From Bacteroidia bacterium (GTDB lineage Bacteria > Bacteroidota > Bacteroidia > J057), in the NCBI GenBank assembly GCA_041391665.1, contig JAWKNO010000002.1:2046001-2110000 (forward strand): 64,000 nt of DNA, written 5' to 3'. A program made the translations under genes and the position numbers. The notes beneath the pieces are model-generated. The model was not told where the DNA came from and ran no database searches. It worked only from the letters and a program-made list of their open reading frames with translations. Shown here one piece after another: positions 45,232-53,840 of the stretch. The stretch's first letter is position 1, and every line of letters starts with the position of its first letter.

Positions 45232-46605
45232 TTAATCCTTCCTCACAATTTCCCGCAGGTCTCCGGCATAATTTTGCAGGATTTCCAACACTCTGTTGAC
45301 ATCGGGGTCGTAGGCATACCCGCTTTCTTTAGCTACTTCAATTGCAGACTTTAAGGTATATTGAGCCTGACCGCCAAACCCCTGATGGTATTGCACTGCC
45401 ATCTGATGGAGGGCTACAGCCATTTGTGCGATGGTTACATTTTTTTGTACGTCACGATCTGTGGTTTTCCCATCCGGGGTAGAAATGCTTTGGGTCAGAG
45501 ACACCCTTTTCCCGGTGCGCATATCGTCATAGACCAATGAAACTTTTACCATTTTATCAGCCTGATCCTGTAAAAAGGAAGCAAGTACCACCTGTGTCAA
45601 CCCCCCGTTGAAATCATTGAGACTAAACTGAATCTCATTTTCTCCGGAGGAAAATGGCTGTCCAAACGCGCCTTTAAATGCCAGATGATTTCCATATTCA
45701 ATAATCAGTTCGACATTACGGGCAACCTTTTTAAGCAGGCTTTCTACTTCTGCATTAAATACTTTGTCGATATCGGCAGCATCGTGGATAAAGTGGAATG
45801 TGCTGCTTTTGCTTTCGCTGAGCTGCCGGGCGAGGTCGGCATTGATATCCATTCCTACCCCAATGAAGGTGAAATCTACATTGTAACCATCCTCATAAGT
45901 TCCTGCATTTTTAATAATCTGCTCGGGATCCAGCGTCCCCGTATTGGTCATCGCATCAGTCAGGATAATCACCCGGTTGGTACTTCCCCGCTGGTAATTA
46001 TTTACTAATTGGCGATAGCCCGCAATTATACCTGAGTTAAGATCAGTCGAACCTCTGGCCTGAATACCATTGATCGTCTGTTCGACTAAATATTTATCCC
46101 CAACAGGAATCGGCGCCCGAAGTACATTAACTTCGTGATCAAAAACCACGATGGAAAGCAGGTCTTCTGCCTGCAGATGTTTCAGAAAAGTCATCATGGC
46201 CTCTTTTGTCCGTTGCATCTTTGTTCCACCCATAGAACCGCTGCGGTCGATGACCAGACAAATATTGGCAGCATCTCTGTCAAAATAACCAATTGTCTCT
46301 CCGGTAGTAATCCCCACCTGAAGAATCATTTCTCTGTTTACAATAGTATTGTCCCACCGAAGGTCGAGGTGCACTGCTTCATTACGGCCGGGCTGGGGAA
46401 TGTTGTGTTTGTGGTAATTAAAGTATTCCGGCGTAACAATCTGCTCTGGCTTCGGGATGATTCGCTGTACCGATTGCTGTTTTCCCATTGCAATAGATGC
46501 GGAAGAATACCCATGCTGTCCTATTGCGGGAGCGAAAAAAAGTAAAGAAGCCAACAGGAAAATGAAGGCTGTTTTAATGAATACATTTGCTGATAAGGTT
46601 TTCAT
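45232..46605 (-). CDS. von Willebrand factor A domain secreted protein
   Basis: From ATG 46605 (MKTLSANVFIKTAF) the protein is 457 residues with a signal peptide ending AIGQ. The VWA domain starts near residue 120 with ICLVIDRSGSMGGTK, and the MIDAS is completed by RGSTDLNSGI and ILTDAMTNTG. A C-terminal region (VALHQMAVQYHQGFGGQAQYTLKSAIEVAKESG) is shared by many Bacteroidota VWA proteins of unknown role. No membrane anchor or sorting domain is seen. Its promoter region (46606-46762) is shared with the divergent next gene. Confidence 0.85.
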   Translation of the reverse strand: MKTLSANVFIKTAFIFLLASLLFFAPAIGQHGYSSASIAMGKQQSVQRIIPKPEQIVTPEYFNYHKHNIPQPGRNEAVHLDLRWDNTIVNREMILQVGITTGETIGYFDRDAANICLVIDRSGSMGGTKMQRTKEAMMTFLKHLQAEDLLSIVVFDHEVNVLRAPIPVGDKYLVEQTINGIQARGSTDLNSGIIAGYRQLVNNYQRGSTNRVIILTDAMTNTGTLDPEQIIKNAGTYEDGYNVDFTFIGVGMDINADLARQLSESKSSTFHFIHDAADIDKVFNAEVESLLKKVARNVELIIEYGNHLAFKGAFGQPFSSGENEIQFSLNDFNGGLTQVVLASFLQDQADKMVKVSLVYDDMRTGKRVSLTQSISTPDGKTTDRDVQKNVTIAQMAVALHQMAVQYHQGFGGQAQYTLKSAIEVAKESGYAYDPDVNRVLEILQNYAGDLREIVRKD

Positions 46606-46762
46606 TTTTTGATCAATTATAAGTGAAGCAGAAAAGCGACTGTGTGAATACAAGTTTGGGGGAAATGTGTTTGCAACTCCGGAAAAACCCTTGTAAAAGC
46701 TTTGTAAAACATTTTACAAAAGGTTTTTTAGCCCAATTTCGGGCGATTGCGTATCTTCGGGT

Positions 46763-47713
46763 ATGCAGGAAAGCGACCGCAAAAATTTTGAATTACTGAA
46801 GCAGGCCCTGGAAAAAAAATACCAGTCCGGCTACCCGCACATAACCCGTCCCATAGCAGAATGGAAAGGGCAGGAAATCGTCAATTTTCAGGAAGACCTT
46901 GCCAGAGAAGTGAATGGACGTATCAGCGAAAAATGGTTTTACACCCATCTCAAATCGTCTGACAATCGCCATCTTCCCCGGATTGATGTGCTGAATATGT
47001 TGAGTCTGTATGTGGGTTTTCCGGATTGGGAAGCTTTTGTACAGTCTGTGGCTGAAGCAGAGGGAACAGAGCCGCAATTGAGGTTTCCGAGTAGCGGTAC
47101 CATCGGCTCGAAACCTTGGTCTTTGATCTCAAAGCTTACTGCGGGTATAGCGTTGATTGCAGTATTTGCGTTGATCCTCGCCAATACAATCCGAAAGGCC
47201 GACTATGTGTTTTGTTTTGTGGATGCTGACGAACAGAAACCCGTCAATGGTGTGGAGGTGTGGATACTCGAAAACCAGGAGACCCCCCGGGCCATTGCAG
47301 TAGATGAAAAGAGCTGTGTGAAAATCGCCGAAAACCGGCCTGAAATCACCTTCGTGGTAAAAGCGCCTTATTATCGGCCCGACACCATTGTCAGAAAAAG
47401 CGCCAGCCATCGCGAACCCGAATCCATTCCTCTCAGAAAGGATGACTACGCCCTGATGCTCCACTATTTTTCTACCGACAATCTTAAAGACTGGAAAAAA
47501 AGAAGGGAACAACTGGAAAAAATCTTCGACGACGAAGTGCGGATTTTCCAGGTAAGCCCAGGATCCATGCAGGGAATGGAAATGTTTAATAAAGAAGAGT
47601 TTATCGACAAAATGACCATGCCGCTGAAAAGCCTCCGGAATATTGAGATTTTGGAAACAAACTATGTAAATGGAAAAATCGCCGGCATGCGTTTTATACA
47701 AAAAGAACAATGA
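46763..47713 (+). CDS. single-pass membrane protein of unknown function
   Basis: A 316-residue protein: a cytoplasmic N-terminal domain of about 110 residues with many charged helices (NFELLKQALEKKY, ISEKWFYTHLKSSDN, IDVLNMLSLYVGFPDW), one membrane segment near 125-143 (TAGIALIAVFALILAN) and an outer domain of about 170 residues. The N-terminal part resembles a domain seen before membrane helices in other Bacteroidota proteins, but I cannot name it. It overlaps the next gene by 4 nt, so the two form a unit. Confidence 0.65.
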   Translation: MQESDRKNFELLKQALEKKYQSGYPHITRPIAEWKGQEIVNFQEDLAREVNGRISEKWFYTHLKSSDNRHLPRIDVLNMLSLYVGFPDWEAFVQSVAEAEGTEPQLRFPSSGTIGSKPWSLISKLTAGIALIAVFALILANTIRKADYVFCFVDADEQKPVNGVEVWILENQETPRAIAVDEKSCVKIAENRPEITFVVKAPYYRPDTIVRKSASHREPESIPLRKDDYALMLHYFSTDNLKDWKKRREQLEKIFDDEVRIFQVSPGSMQGMEMFNKEEFIDKMTMPLKSLRNIEILETNYVNGKIAGMRFIQKEQ

Positions 47714-48291
47714 TGATTATCCGATATATAATTTTTGCGGTGTCGCTTTTGACCATGGCTCCTTCGGGCATTTTTGCCCAGGCTGCGATCGAAAGACCCG
47801 TCAATAGGCCCAACCATCAACTGGAATCTCAGTTTCTGGCCACAAACCTTTCTGCAGCCCAGTTTCAGGCATTTGAAGAAAGAGCCGTACAAAAACTTGT
47901 AGATTTTGGCGATTACCTCGAAATCATCGGAAACAATACCTACGAAAAAAGCCTGCGCGAGCATGCATCAGAACTGATTTACGGCCTGTTTGTCAGCGCA
48001 CAGGTGCCTGTAGGCTCGATGGGTACACTTTCTCAAATGGTGACATCCAGACTGCGTGGTAAAAGCCAGGCCGGGCAGGTATATGTTGAAGAAGTTTCTG
48101 TCAGTCAGCCGCTGCGACTTCGGGAAAACCAGTTTTCCGGCGAACTATCTTTCATGCTCAAATCAGGCGAAACCCGCACGCCCCATACCGCCGAAATCAC
48201 CCTCAGGCAGACCACCAAAAAATTTGGCAGCGAAATGATCGGGGTGTGGGAGGTGTTTTTGGGGGAGATCCAGATGAAAAATTCCAAATGA
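47710..48291 (+). CDS. secreted protein of unknown function
   Basis: A 193-residue exported protein with signal peptide ending GIFAQ. The mature part has LSAAQFQAFEERAVQKLVDFGDYLEIIGN and a beta-rich end (SGELSFMLKSGETRT, EVFLGEIQMK). No family recognised. Translation is coupled to the membrane protein upstream through an ATGA overlap; it may bind that protein's outer domain (inference). Confidence 0.65.
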   Translation: MMIIRYIIFAVSLLTMAPSGIFAQAAIERPVNRPNHQLESQFLATNLSAAQFQAFEERAVQKLVDFGDYLEIIGNNTYEKSLREHASELIYGLFVSAQVPVGSMGTLSQMVTSRLRGKSQAGQVYVEEVSVSQPLRLRENQFSGELSFMLKSGETRTPHTAEITLRQTTKKFGSEMIGVWEVFLGEIQMKNSK

Positions 48292-48319
48292 CAAATTGAA
48301 AATCCGGTTGGGGTAGTAG

Positions 48320-48347
48320 ATTTCGGGGTCGGTCTCCTTTCGGCGGA
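48320..48347. repeat. 28-bp direct repeat, left copy around HEPN/MNT pair 2
   Basis: Begins ATTTCGGGG and ends TTTCGGCGGA; identical to 49411-49438. On the minus strand both copies read RRKETDPEIY, so they derive from the same lost coding sequence. Confidence 0.85.
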
Positions 48348-48357
48348 TGCAAGCATA

Positions 48358-48447
48358 CTAATCCTGCACACTCAACACCTCCGCCTCATACGAGGCGATG
48401 TAAAAGAGTCCATTATTGCCGTCTAAGGTAATATTTGAAAAAATCAC
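48358..48447 (-). pseudogene. short remnant of a protein C-terminus
   Basis: Between two stop codons the minus strand reads about 29 codons ending GLFYIASYEAEVLSVQD, with no start. It looks like the end of a lost gene, perhaps a repeat-type secreted protein. It lies beside the left 28-bp repeat in a region of debris. Confidence 0.35.
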
Positions 48448-48495
48448 TTAACACCGTTTGATGAACTGACGACCGAAGTGGTTTATACCATTTTC

Positions 48496-48834
48496 TCAAT
48501 CTTGCTCATTCAGCAGTTGTTCAACTTCTGCCTTCAGGCCCGGAAGTTCACGTTGAATACTTATCCAAATGGTATAAGGGTTATAGGCATCATACTGATG
48601 CGCCAGAGTGTTTCTACGGTTAATAATTCTATCTCCTGAGGAAAATACGATCCCCTGCTGCTGAAGTTTATAAACAGCTTCACCAATGATCATCAACATT
48701 CGCTCAACTGCTGCCTGGGTTTTCTTGTCTGTTTCAAATTGATCGAGCGAATGTATGTCATCAAGAAAGTCATCAAGAATAGAACTAATCGCCTGAGAAA
48801 TGTCATACAGATACTTCCTTGCTTCTCTGTTCAT
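48496..48834 (-). CDS. HEPN ribonuclease toxin (HepT-like), second pair
   Basis: Start at ATG 48834 gives 112 residues beginning MNREARKYLYDISQAI, the normal size for DUF86; the longer open frame to 49011 is antisense-like extension over the MNT gene. The motif NRRNTLAHQYDAY holds R-x4-H-x-Y, so the nuclease site is intact. It overlaps the upstream MNT gene by 32 nt. Second HEPN/MNT pair in this window and, like the first, bracketed by direct repeats, though its sequence is clearly different. Confidence 0.82.
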   Translation of the reverse strand: MNREARKYLYDISQAISSILDDFLDDIHSLDQFETDKKTQAAVERMLMIIGEAVYKLQQQGIVFSSGDRIINRRNTLAHQYDAYNPYTIWISIQRELPGLKAEVEQLLNEQD

Positions 48835-49159
48835 AAAGAATAACTTTGGTTTCGTCCACTTCTTCAATAAAATAGGGATTCCGCAGGCTGGGATAATGAA
48901 TAAGATCAATTTTTCTTCCAGGAAACAGAACCATAAGGCCGGATATAAAACCATCCAGAACAGCAAGATATTCTTCATCTTGTATTGAATGGCGATCCAG
49001 ATCATATACAAGGTCTATATCAGAATCATTTCTGAAGTTTTGGGTCAACACAGAGCCAATCGCCCATAAATATTTCACCTTGTATTTCCGGCAATGCACT
49101 TGTAGAGCATGAAGTCTGCTCGCCAGAAAATCAGGCAATATTTCAGTCGTTGCTTTCAT
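48803..49159 (-). CDS. MNT-type nucleotidyltransferase antitoxin, second pair
   Basis: A 118-residue minimal nucleotidyltransferase with WAIGSVLTQNFRNDSDIDLVYD near residues 32-53: the GSx(n)DxD site. The partner HEPN gene follows with overlap. In this pair the order is MNT then HEPN, as in the first pair. Confidence 0.82.
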   Translation of the reverse strand: MKATTEILPDFLASRLHALQVHCRKYKVKYLWAIGSVLTQNFRNDSDIDLVYDLDRHSIQDEEYLAVLDGFISGLMVLFPGRKIDLIHYPSLRNPYFIEEVDETKVILYEQRSKEVSV

Positions 49160-49219
49160 ATCCTAATAATACGAAAAATGAGCAGAAAGTTAAAATACAA
49201 TAGGGCAATAACCTACTCC

Positions 49220-49350
49220 TGATGTGCCCCCACCCCAATTGTTAGGATAGCAAGTTAAGTTTGTCCGAAAACCTTAAATTTACTGTTATGGGAAGGAGAA
49301 AATTCACATCAGAATTCAAAACAAAAGTAGTGCTGGAAGCATTCAAAAAT
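49220..49350 (+). mobile_element. IS3-family remnant (terminus plus start of orfA)
   Basis: ATG at 49288 begins MGRRKFTSEFKTKVVLEAF, the start of an IS3-family OrfA (helix-turn-helix transposase subunit), but after 21 codons the frame departs from the family and stops. The upstream TGTGCCCCCACCCCAATTG near 49219 may be the element's end. The rest of the element is gone, replaced by the debris that carries the right 28-bp repeat. Confidence 0.6.
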
Positions 49351-49410
49351 CGCCCCAGCCACGCATCTTCGACGCGGTACTTGTAAGAAACGGCATTGCC
49401 GGTGATATAA

Positions 49411-49438
49411 ATTTCGGGGTCGGTCTCCTTTCGGCGGA
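49411..49438. repeat. 28-bp direct repeat, right copy
   Basis: Identical to 48320-48347. The surrounding minus-strand reading continues past RRKETDPEIY with ITGNAVSYKYRVED, absent from the left copy, so this copy keeps more of the lost gene. Confidence 0.85.
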
Positions 49439-49476
49439 ACTCAAGGCATCTTCTGAGGATTCAACACTCCAACCAC

Positions 49477-49698
49477 TCATGATACGCGCTTACGCACTTC
49501 GGCCCAAAATTCTGCTTCAGAATAGTACCGGACGTTTCCTCCGGTCAGCTTTTGCTGAAACTTTTCCAGTTCCGCTGTATGGTCGTCTTCCTCTCGTTTT
49601 TCCTCTTCCTGGATGCTCAGCAGGATTTGCATAGCAATTTTCAGACGTGCAGATTTCGAAAGTGCCAGGATTTGATCTACAAGTTCAGGCATAGTCAT
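49477..49698 (-). CDS. orphan antitoxin-like small protein
   Basis: A 73-residue protein: MPELVDQILALSKSARLKIAMQ and a very acidic middle (EEEKREEDD), ending EFWAEVRKRVS. This plan is common in small antitoxin-type proteins of addiction modules, but no toxin gene follows; the expected site downstream is occupied by debris. Possibly a surviving solitary antitoxin. Family uncertain. Confidence 0.5.
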   Translation of the reverse strand: MTMPELVDQILALSKSARLKIAMQILLSIQEEEKREEDDHTAELEKFQQKLTGGNVRYYSEAEFWAEVRKRVS

Positions 49699-49940
49699 TT
49701 TGTTTCGTTACACCCAAGACACGAAATTCTCCTGAAAATGTGTCTGTCTATGTGCAACTGTGGGGGAAGGTCAGTTAAATAAAAACGGAATTATAAAGTA
49801 ATTGGGAGAAAGTAATCTTTCCGAAGCGAGGCAGAAACCACCAGGGACACAAAGGCCTCACAAAGGTACTGTGTTGAGAAGCAAGGGAAATTTAAAAAAA
49901 AGTTATATCTTAGATATAGAGAAGTGGGTCAAAGACCGCA

Positions 49941-51035
49941 CTATCTCGTGTAGTCCGGGCCTTGAGTCTGGACTACTTCCGTTTTAGGGGCTAGCTGTTG
50001 TTTGGGTGTATGTTTGGGTTGATATTTGGGATCATAGGGTCGGTCCGATTTCCATAAGGCATAGATTAAACAAAGGAGTTTGCGTTGTACGGCGACGAGG
50101 GCTTTTTTCGTAAGTCCGCCATTGCGCAGGAGGAGTCGCTGGTAGAGGGCAAATAAAGGGCCTTCTTTTTTTCGCAAATGTGCCAGGGCAGGCATATACA
50201 TGGCCGTTCGCAGGCGGGCATTGCCTTGTTTGGAAATGCGGGTCTTCCCCGAGAGGGTACCGCTTTGGCGTTCAATGACATCATATCCGGCATACTTAGT
50301 CAGTTGCTTGGCGGACTGAATGGCACTAAACCCATCGGTCTCTGCAATGACGGTGGCCAGACTGATCCACCCCACACCGGGGAGCGAATGGAGAATCTGC
50401 TCAAACCGTTTACAAAGCTGGGAATCGGCACGTATGAGGGCCCTGATTTGGGCTTCAACGGTCCGGATTTCTTTGTGGGTTTGGGCGATTTTCCGTTTGA
50501 GGGAACGCACGATTTCCTTGATGGAATAGTGGGCATGTTTATAGGCGTGTAGTTGATTTTCCCATGCTACCCGACTCTCTACCAGGGTATTACGAAACCG
50601 AACCAACTGCCGAATCTCATGCAACTGCTCACTGACGGGTTGCCACTGTGTCAACTTACGATGCAGCGCCATCGAGGCCAGCCCTTTGGCATCTTCCTTG
50701 TCGGTTTTGGAATCATGCCCCAGGCTTTTGAGATAACTCTTCACCCGTTTGGCCAGCTCCAGACTGACATAATACCCCTGGCCATGGAAGAAATGCAAGA
50801 GGTTCTCGTGATAGACCCCTGTTACCTCCAGCAATAGCCTACATGGAATATCGGTATCCTTGCATTTGCTGGCTAGCCATGCTTGCGCAGCCTCAAAACC
50901 CGCCTTCGTATTTTGAAAGCTACGTGTAGCGATGATCTTCTCCTGCTCGGCTTCGGTCAATCCTTTGATACAAGCAGAAAAGGTGGCTTTGGACAGGTCG
51001 AAACCCACACCGTAACGAATCCAGGACTTTGTCAT
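49941..51035 (-). CDS. IS110-family transposase
   Basis: A 364-residue DEDD recombinase. The N-terminal RuvC-like domain has VGFDLSKATF (Asp), LLEVTGVYHENLL (Glu) and DSKTDKEDAKGLA (two Asp). A coiled-coil linker follows, then the Transposase_20 domain with LHSLPGVGWISLATVIAE and GKTRISKQGNARLR, where the catalytic serine region lies. All motifs are intact, so the element may be active. Related elements use an RNA from their own non-coding end (bridge RNA) to choose donor and target; see the upstream segment. Confidence 0.92.
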   Translation of the reverse strand: MTKSWIRYGVGFDLSKATFSACIKGLTEAEQEKIIATRSFQNTKAGFEAAQAWLASKCKDTDIPCRLLLEVTGVYHENLLHFFHGQGYYVSLELAKRVKSYLKSLGHDSKTDKEDAKGLASMALHRKLTQWQPVSEQLHEIRQLVRFRNTLVESRVAWENQLHAYKHAHYSIKEIVRSLKRKIAQTHKEIRTVEAQIRALIRADSQLCKRFEQILHSLPGVGWISLATVIAETDGFSAIQSAKQLTKYAGYDVIERQSGTLSGKTRISKQGNARLRTAMYMPALAHLRKKEGPLFALYQRLLLRNGGLTKKALVAVQRKLLCLIYALWKSDRPYDPKYQPKHTPKQQLAPKTEVVQTQGPDYTR

Positions 51036-51260
51036 AGTAGTGTAATTGAAGGTGATACAAAGAATGAATCTCTCCCCTTGACTCTTCTCACCGTTTGATT
51101 CAGGATCGCAACTTCAGTCGTCCTTCCTACAGTACTGTTCAGCCTGAAGGAGAGAACCAGATAGGACTTTTCCTTTGTGTCAGTATCGGCTCGCTTGATC
51201 CGTACTCGGGCACAAATCGGCTTGCCTATCCGGCCTCATTCTTCTTTTAAGTACTCCTCA
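51036..51260 (-). ncRNA. candidate bridge RNA region of the IS110 element
   Basis: About 225 bp upstream of the transposase start without coding potential. In the IS110 group (as opposed to IS1111) the bridge RNA is encoded on this side, next to the left end. Short complementary runs such as CTCTCC/GGAGAG are visible, but I have not folded the RNA. Position is the main evidence. Confidence 0.4.
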
Positions 51261-51442
51261 TTTTTTCTATTTTGCAAACATATGAGGGCACAAGGAAACT
51301 GCGCTTTGTGCCCCTTGAGACTTCCTTGTGCCCTTCGTGGTTTATCCCAATAAGTTGATAATTCCGAATAAAAATCAACCCCTGTGTTAACCTATTTTAG
51401 GCCGAGTCAATAAGCGATAACCTTCCCTTTGCCATTTGTAAT

Positions 51443-51880
51443 TTATTCCGCCTCCGCTTCTTCCAAAATGTAGTTCAGCTCCATCTCCCGGTCATTGAGC
51501 CGCAAAATGCCCGTAAAGGTTACAACTTCGTCGAGTTTGTATTTCTCTTTTCGTTTTTTCAGATGTAGTTCGACCACTGACTCGGGGCCCGCTCCTCCAC
51601 AAAAATAGCAGGAGCTAAATGGAAAAGCAGACAGAATATAGCTGTTTTCGCTGGCATCTGCCGGAAGTACGTGGCCGGTGATTCGAATCTGTTGGCCTTC
51701 CAGCGATTGGATTTCGGGTGGAAAACTGGCTTTCCCAAACCAAAGCGCCTGGCCTTCCTTGCGGATAAATTCATAATTTACTTTTGCGAGCGTTTCCCAC
51801 GATACTTTCTGCTGCGCAAAAACTGGCAGGGGCAATATCCCCATCACCAGCCATACGATCATCCACTTTATTTTATCCAT
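51443..51880 (-). CDS. DUF3299-family periplasmic protein
   Basis: A 145-residue protein with signal peptide ending VFAQ and the block FSSCYFCGGAGPESVVELHL, nearly the same as in the lipoprotein at 28744 (FSACFFCGNAGPESVIEL). ITGHVLPADA precedes it. It overlaps the permease gene by 8 nt and ends the ABC transporter operon. Proteins of this family occur with FtsX/LolD-like pairs in predicted zinc regulons of other bacteria (recalled), so binding a metal through the Cys pair is likely but inferred. Confidence 0.78.
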   Translation of the reverse strand: MDKIKWMIVWLVMGILPLPVFAQQKVSWETLAKVNYEFIRKEGQALWFGKASFPPEIQSLEGQQIRITGHVLPADASENSYILSAFPFSSCYFCGGAGPESVVELHLKKRKEKYKLDEVVTFTGILRLNDREMELNYILEEAEAE

Positions 51881-53081
51881 CTGCGAGTGTTTCTGAAATA
51901 TGGGTATTAAACGCCTGAATGCCGGGGATTAGTGCGGCAACAAACCCTATCAGCAAAGTTAATCCGAGCAGATAACCTTCTTCCGGTAAAATATGCCAGG
52001 GATCAAACTGATAATGATAATCTGACTCGATCACAGCTGAAAGAAAAATCATTCCTCCGCGGCTGACACACATTCCAAGTATAAATCCCCATACAGATAA
52101 AATCAACCCTTCCTGCACCACAAATCCAAACAACTGAAGCCGCGATGCACCCAGCGTTCGCATGATTGCCAGTTCGTACTTACGGTCTCTCAGGCTGCTG
52201 TATAGGGAAATAAATACACTGATTCCCGAAATAATAATTATCGCTACCGCAATCGCCCTGATGGTCTGAATCCCCGCAGCAAACAGACTAAACAGCCGGT
52301 TGATTTCTATGGCAGGAAGGGCAGCCTGCATAGAGGTCTCCTGATTGATTTTCCGGGGTATCATCATCGTGCCCATCGGTGTGCGAAATTTTACAAGGGC
52401 AGCTGTGATATCGCGGTGTTCAGCTTCATGCTCAGCTTCTGCTCCGGTTGTTTCGGTAGTTTCGTGTTCTTCATGAATGTTCCAGACGCTGGAAATATTG
52501 GTAAGAATCAGCTGGTCGATCACCGTTCCGGACGGGTTGAGAATGCCGGAGACTTTATAGGCATGGCCATCGTGAATATTCAATTCGCCCACCACCCCAT
52601 GCGCGCCGAGAAACTCATCGCCTACTTTCAGCCCCAGCCTTTCTGCCACCAACGCACCGGGCGTAACTTCAAAATCTTTCTCCCAGAGCGAACCTTCTGC
52701 GAGCGAAGCCTCATAATGATCGACATACTGATGATCAGTACCCAGTATCCGGTAACCTTTGTAATTGTCGCCATACGCCAGCGGAATCCATTTTTCGACC
52801 ATCGGATTGTCCATTGCCTTTTCGACTTCTTCAAGGGGAATATTTCCTGTCGGATTGTCGATATGATAAACACTTGCCAAAATCAGCTGCAAAGGGCTTC
52901 CTTTGGCGCCAAGCACCATATCAATGCCCCGCACATTTTTATTAAAATTGCCCTCCAGTTGCGCATTCAGCAGCAAAAGGAGAGAAATAATGCTCACCCC
53001 AAAAGTCAGCAGCAGCAGACTCAGAAAGGAGGCCAGCGGCCTTGCACGGAGATTATGCCAACTGACAGAAAGTATATTCAT
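51873..53081 (-). CDS. FtsX/MacB-like ABC transporter permease
   Basis: A 402-residue permease with one N-terminal helix (SFLSLLLLTFGVSIISLLLLL), a large periplasmic MacB-type domain, and three C-terminal helices with ELAIMRTLGASRLQLFGFVVQEG, the coupling motif of the family. The periplasmic part has a His/Glu-rich insert (HEEHETTETTGAEAEHEAEH, residues about 205-225) that could bind metal. It lies 32 bp after the ATPase gene. Likely works as a mechanotransducing transporter or lipoprotein/metal system. Confidence 0.85.
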   Translation of the reverse strand: MNILSVSWHNLRARPLASFLSLLLLTFGVSIISLLLLLNAQLEGNFNKNVRGIDMVLGAKGSPLQLILASVYHIDNPTGNIPLEEVEKAMDNPMVEKWIPLAYGDNYKGYRILGTDHQYVDHYEASLAEGSLWEKDFEVTPGALVAERLGLKVGDEFLGAHGVVGELNIHDGHAYKVSGILNPSGTVIDQLILTNISSVWNIHEEHETTETTGAEAEHEAEHRDITAALVKFRTPMGTMMIPRKINQETSMQAALPAIEINRLFSLFAAGIQTIRAIAVAIIIISGISVFISLYSSLRDRKYELAIMRTLGASRLQLFGFVVQEGLILSVWGFILGMCVSRGGMIFLSAVIESDYHYQFDPWHILPEEGYLLGLTLLIGFVAALIPGIQAFNTHISETLADG

Positions 53082-53113
53082 TTCCGGAGATTTCTTTTGT
53101 TTTAAACATCCTT

Positions 53114-53740
53114 TTACAACACAATCTGATTGTGAAAACGATCTTTTAGCCTCGCATCATGGGTGACAATCACAAGAGCAGCGCCCACATTGGCAGCCTG
53201 CTCTTCCAGCAACCCGATGACCTGGGAGCAATTGCGATCATCGAGAGCAGAAGTAGGCTCATCAGCCAGAATCACTTTCGGCTGGTTCATCAATGCCCGG
53301 GCAATGGCGGCGCGTTGTTGTTCTCCCTGGCTGAGACGGTAAGGTTTGGCAGTAAATTTTTGGGCAAGCCCAAGCCTTTCCAGCACAGCTTCCGCAGAAT
53401 GGCGATCCTGTGGCTTTTTGGCCAGGTATTGCGCCATGATCAGATTATCGCGAACCGAGAGAGCAGAAATAAAATGTGCCCGCTGAAAAATCATCCCTAT
53501 ATTTCTTCCCCGAAAGGTATCTAATACAGAAGGCTTAAGCGAATACAGATTCGTCTCCCCCACCCTGACTTCGCCGGACTGTGGGGGAAGTAAACCTGCC
53601 AGTACATGCAAAAAGGTAGTTTTTCCTTTGCCGGACTCACCGAGAATCAACAGCGATTGGCCTTTTTCACAGGAGATATCAGGAAAATGAAACGCCTGAC
53701 CACCCGGATAAGAAAATACTAATGACTGACTGCTAAGCAT
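53114..53740 (-). CDS. LolD/MacB-like ABC transporter ATPase
   Basis: A 208-residue ATPase from ATG 53740 (MLSSQSLVFSYPGG). Walker A is GESGKGKTTFLH, the signature LSQGEQQRAAIARAL, Walker B VILADEPTSALD, and the switch His in VIVTHD. An upstream ATG at 53788 is rejected because a good promoter (TAGATTTG) lies between the two starts. First gene of the operon with the permease and DUF3299 genes. Confidence 0.9.
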   Translation of the reverse strand: MLSSQSLVFSYPGGQAFHFPDISCEKGQSLLILGESGKGKTTFLHVLAGLLPPQSGEVRVGETNLYSLKPSVLDTFRGRNIGMIFQRAHFISALSVRDNLIMAQYLAKKPQDRHSAEAVLERLGLAQKFTAKPYRLSQGEQQRAAIARALMNQPKVILADEPTSALDDRNCSQVIGLLEEQAANVGAALVIVTHDARLKDRFHNQIVL

Positions 53741-53745
53741 AGCTA

Positions 53746-53836
53746 CAAATCTAACAAAGACCCAATCCCAGCAAAAGGAAATGTACAAGAATTATTTGCA
53801 ACATCGTTGCATTTAGACAAAATGCCTGTATATTTG
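53746..53836. promoter_or_regulatory. divergent promoters with 15-bp palindrome, candidate Zur-type operator
   Basis: The palindrome TGCAACATCGTTGCA (53797-53811, 6-3-6) lies between two divergent promoters. Leftward: TAGATTTG at 53753-53746 with TTTG 18 bp upstream. Rightward: TATATTTG at 53829-53836, with GTTG exactly 19 bp upstream and inside the palindrome. A repressor bound there would block the merC-side promoter. Palindromes of this kind suit Fur/Zur-family regulators; the metal content of both flanking units points to zinc (inference). Confidence 0.55.
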
Positions 53837-53840
53837 CGGC

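Larger units (their letters stand above)
49900..51280 (-). mobile_element. IS110-family insertion sequence
   Basis: Element consisting of one transposase gene and a non-coding segment of about 230 bp upstream of it. IS110 elements lack terminal inverted repeats, so I cannot fix the ends; the limits given are approximate. It sits among remnants of other elements, between the orphan antitoxin-like gene and the DUF3299 operon. Confidence 0.7.

Noticed and set aside
48835..49011. N-terminal extension of the second HEPN protein
   Set aside because: It is out-of-frame reading of the MNT gene; homologues start at MNREARKYL.
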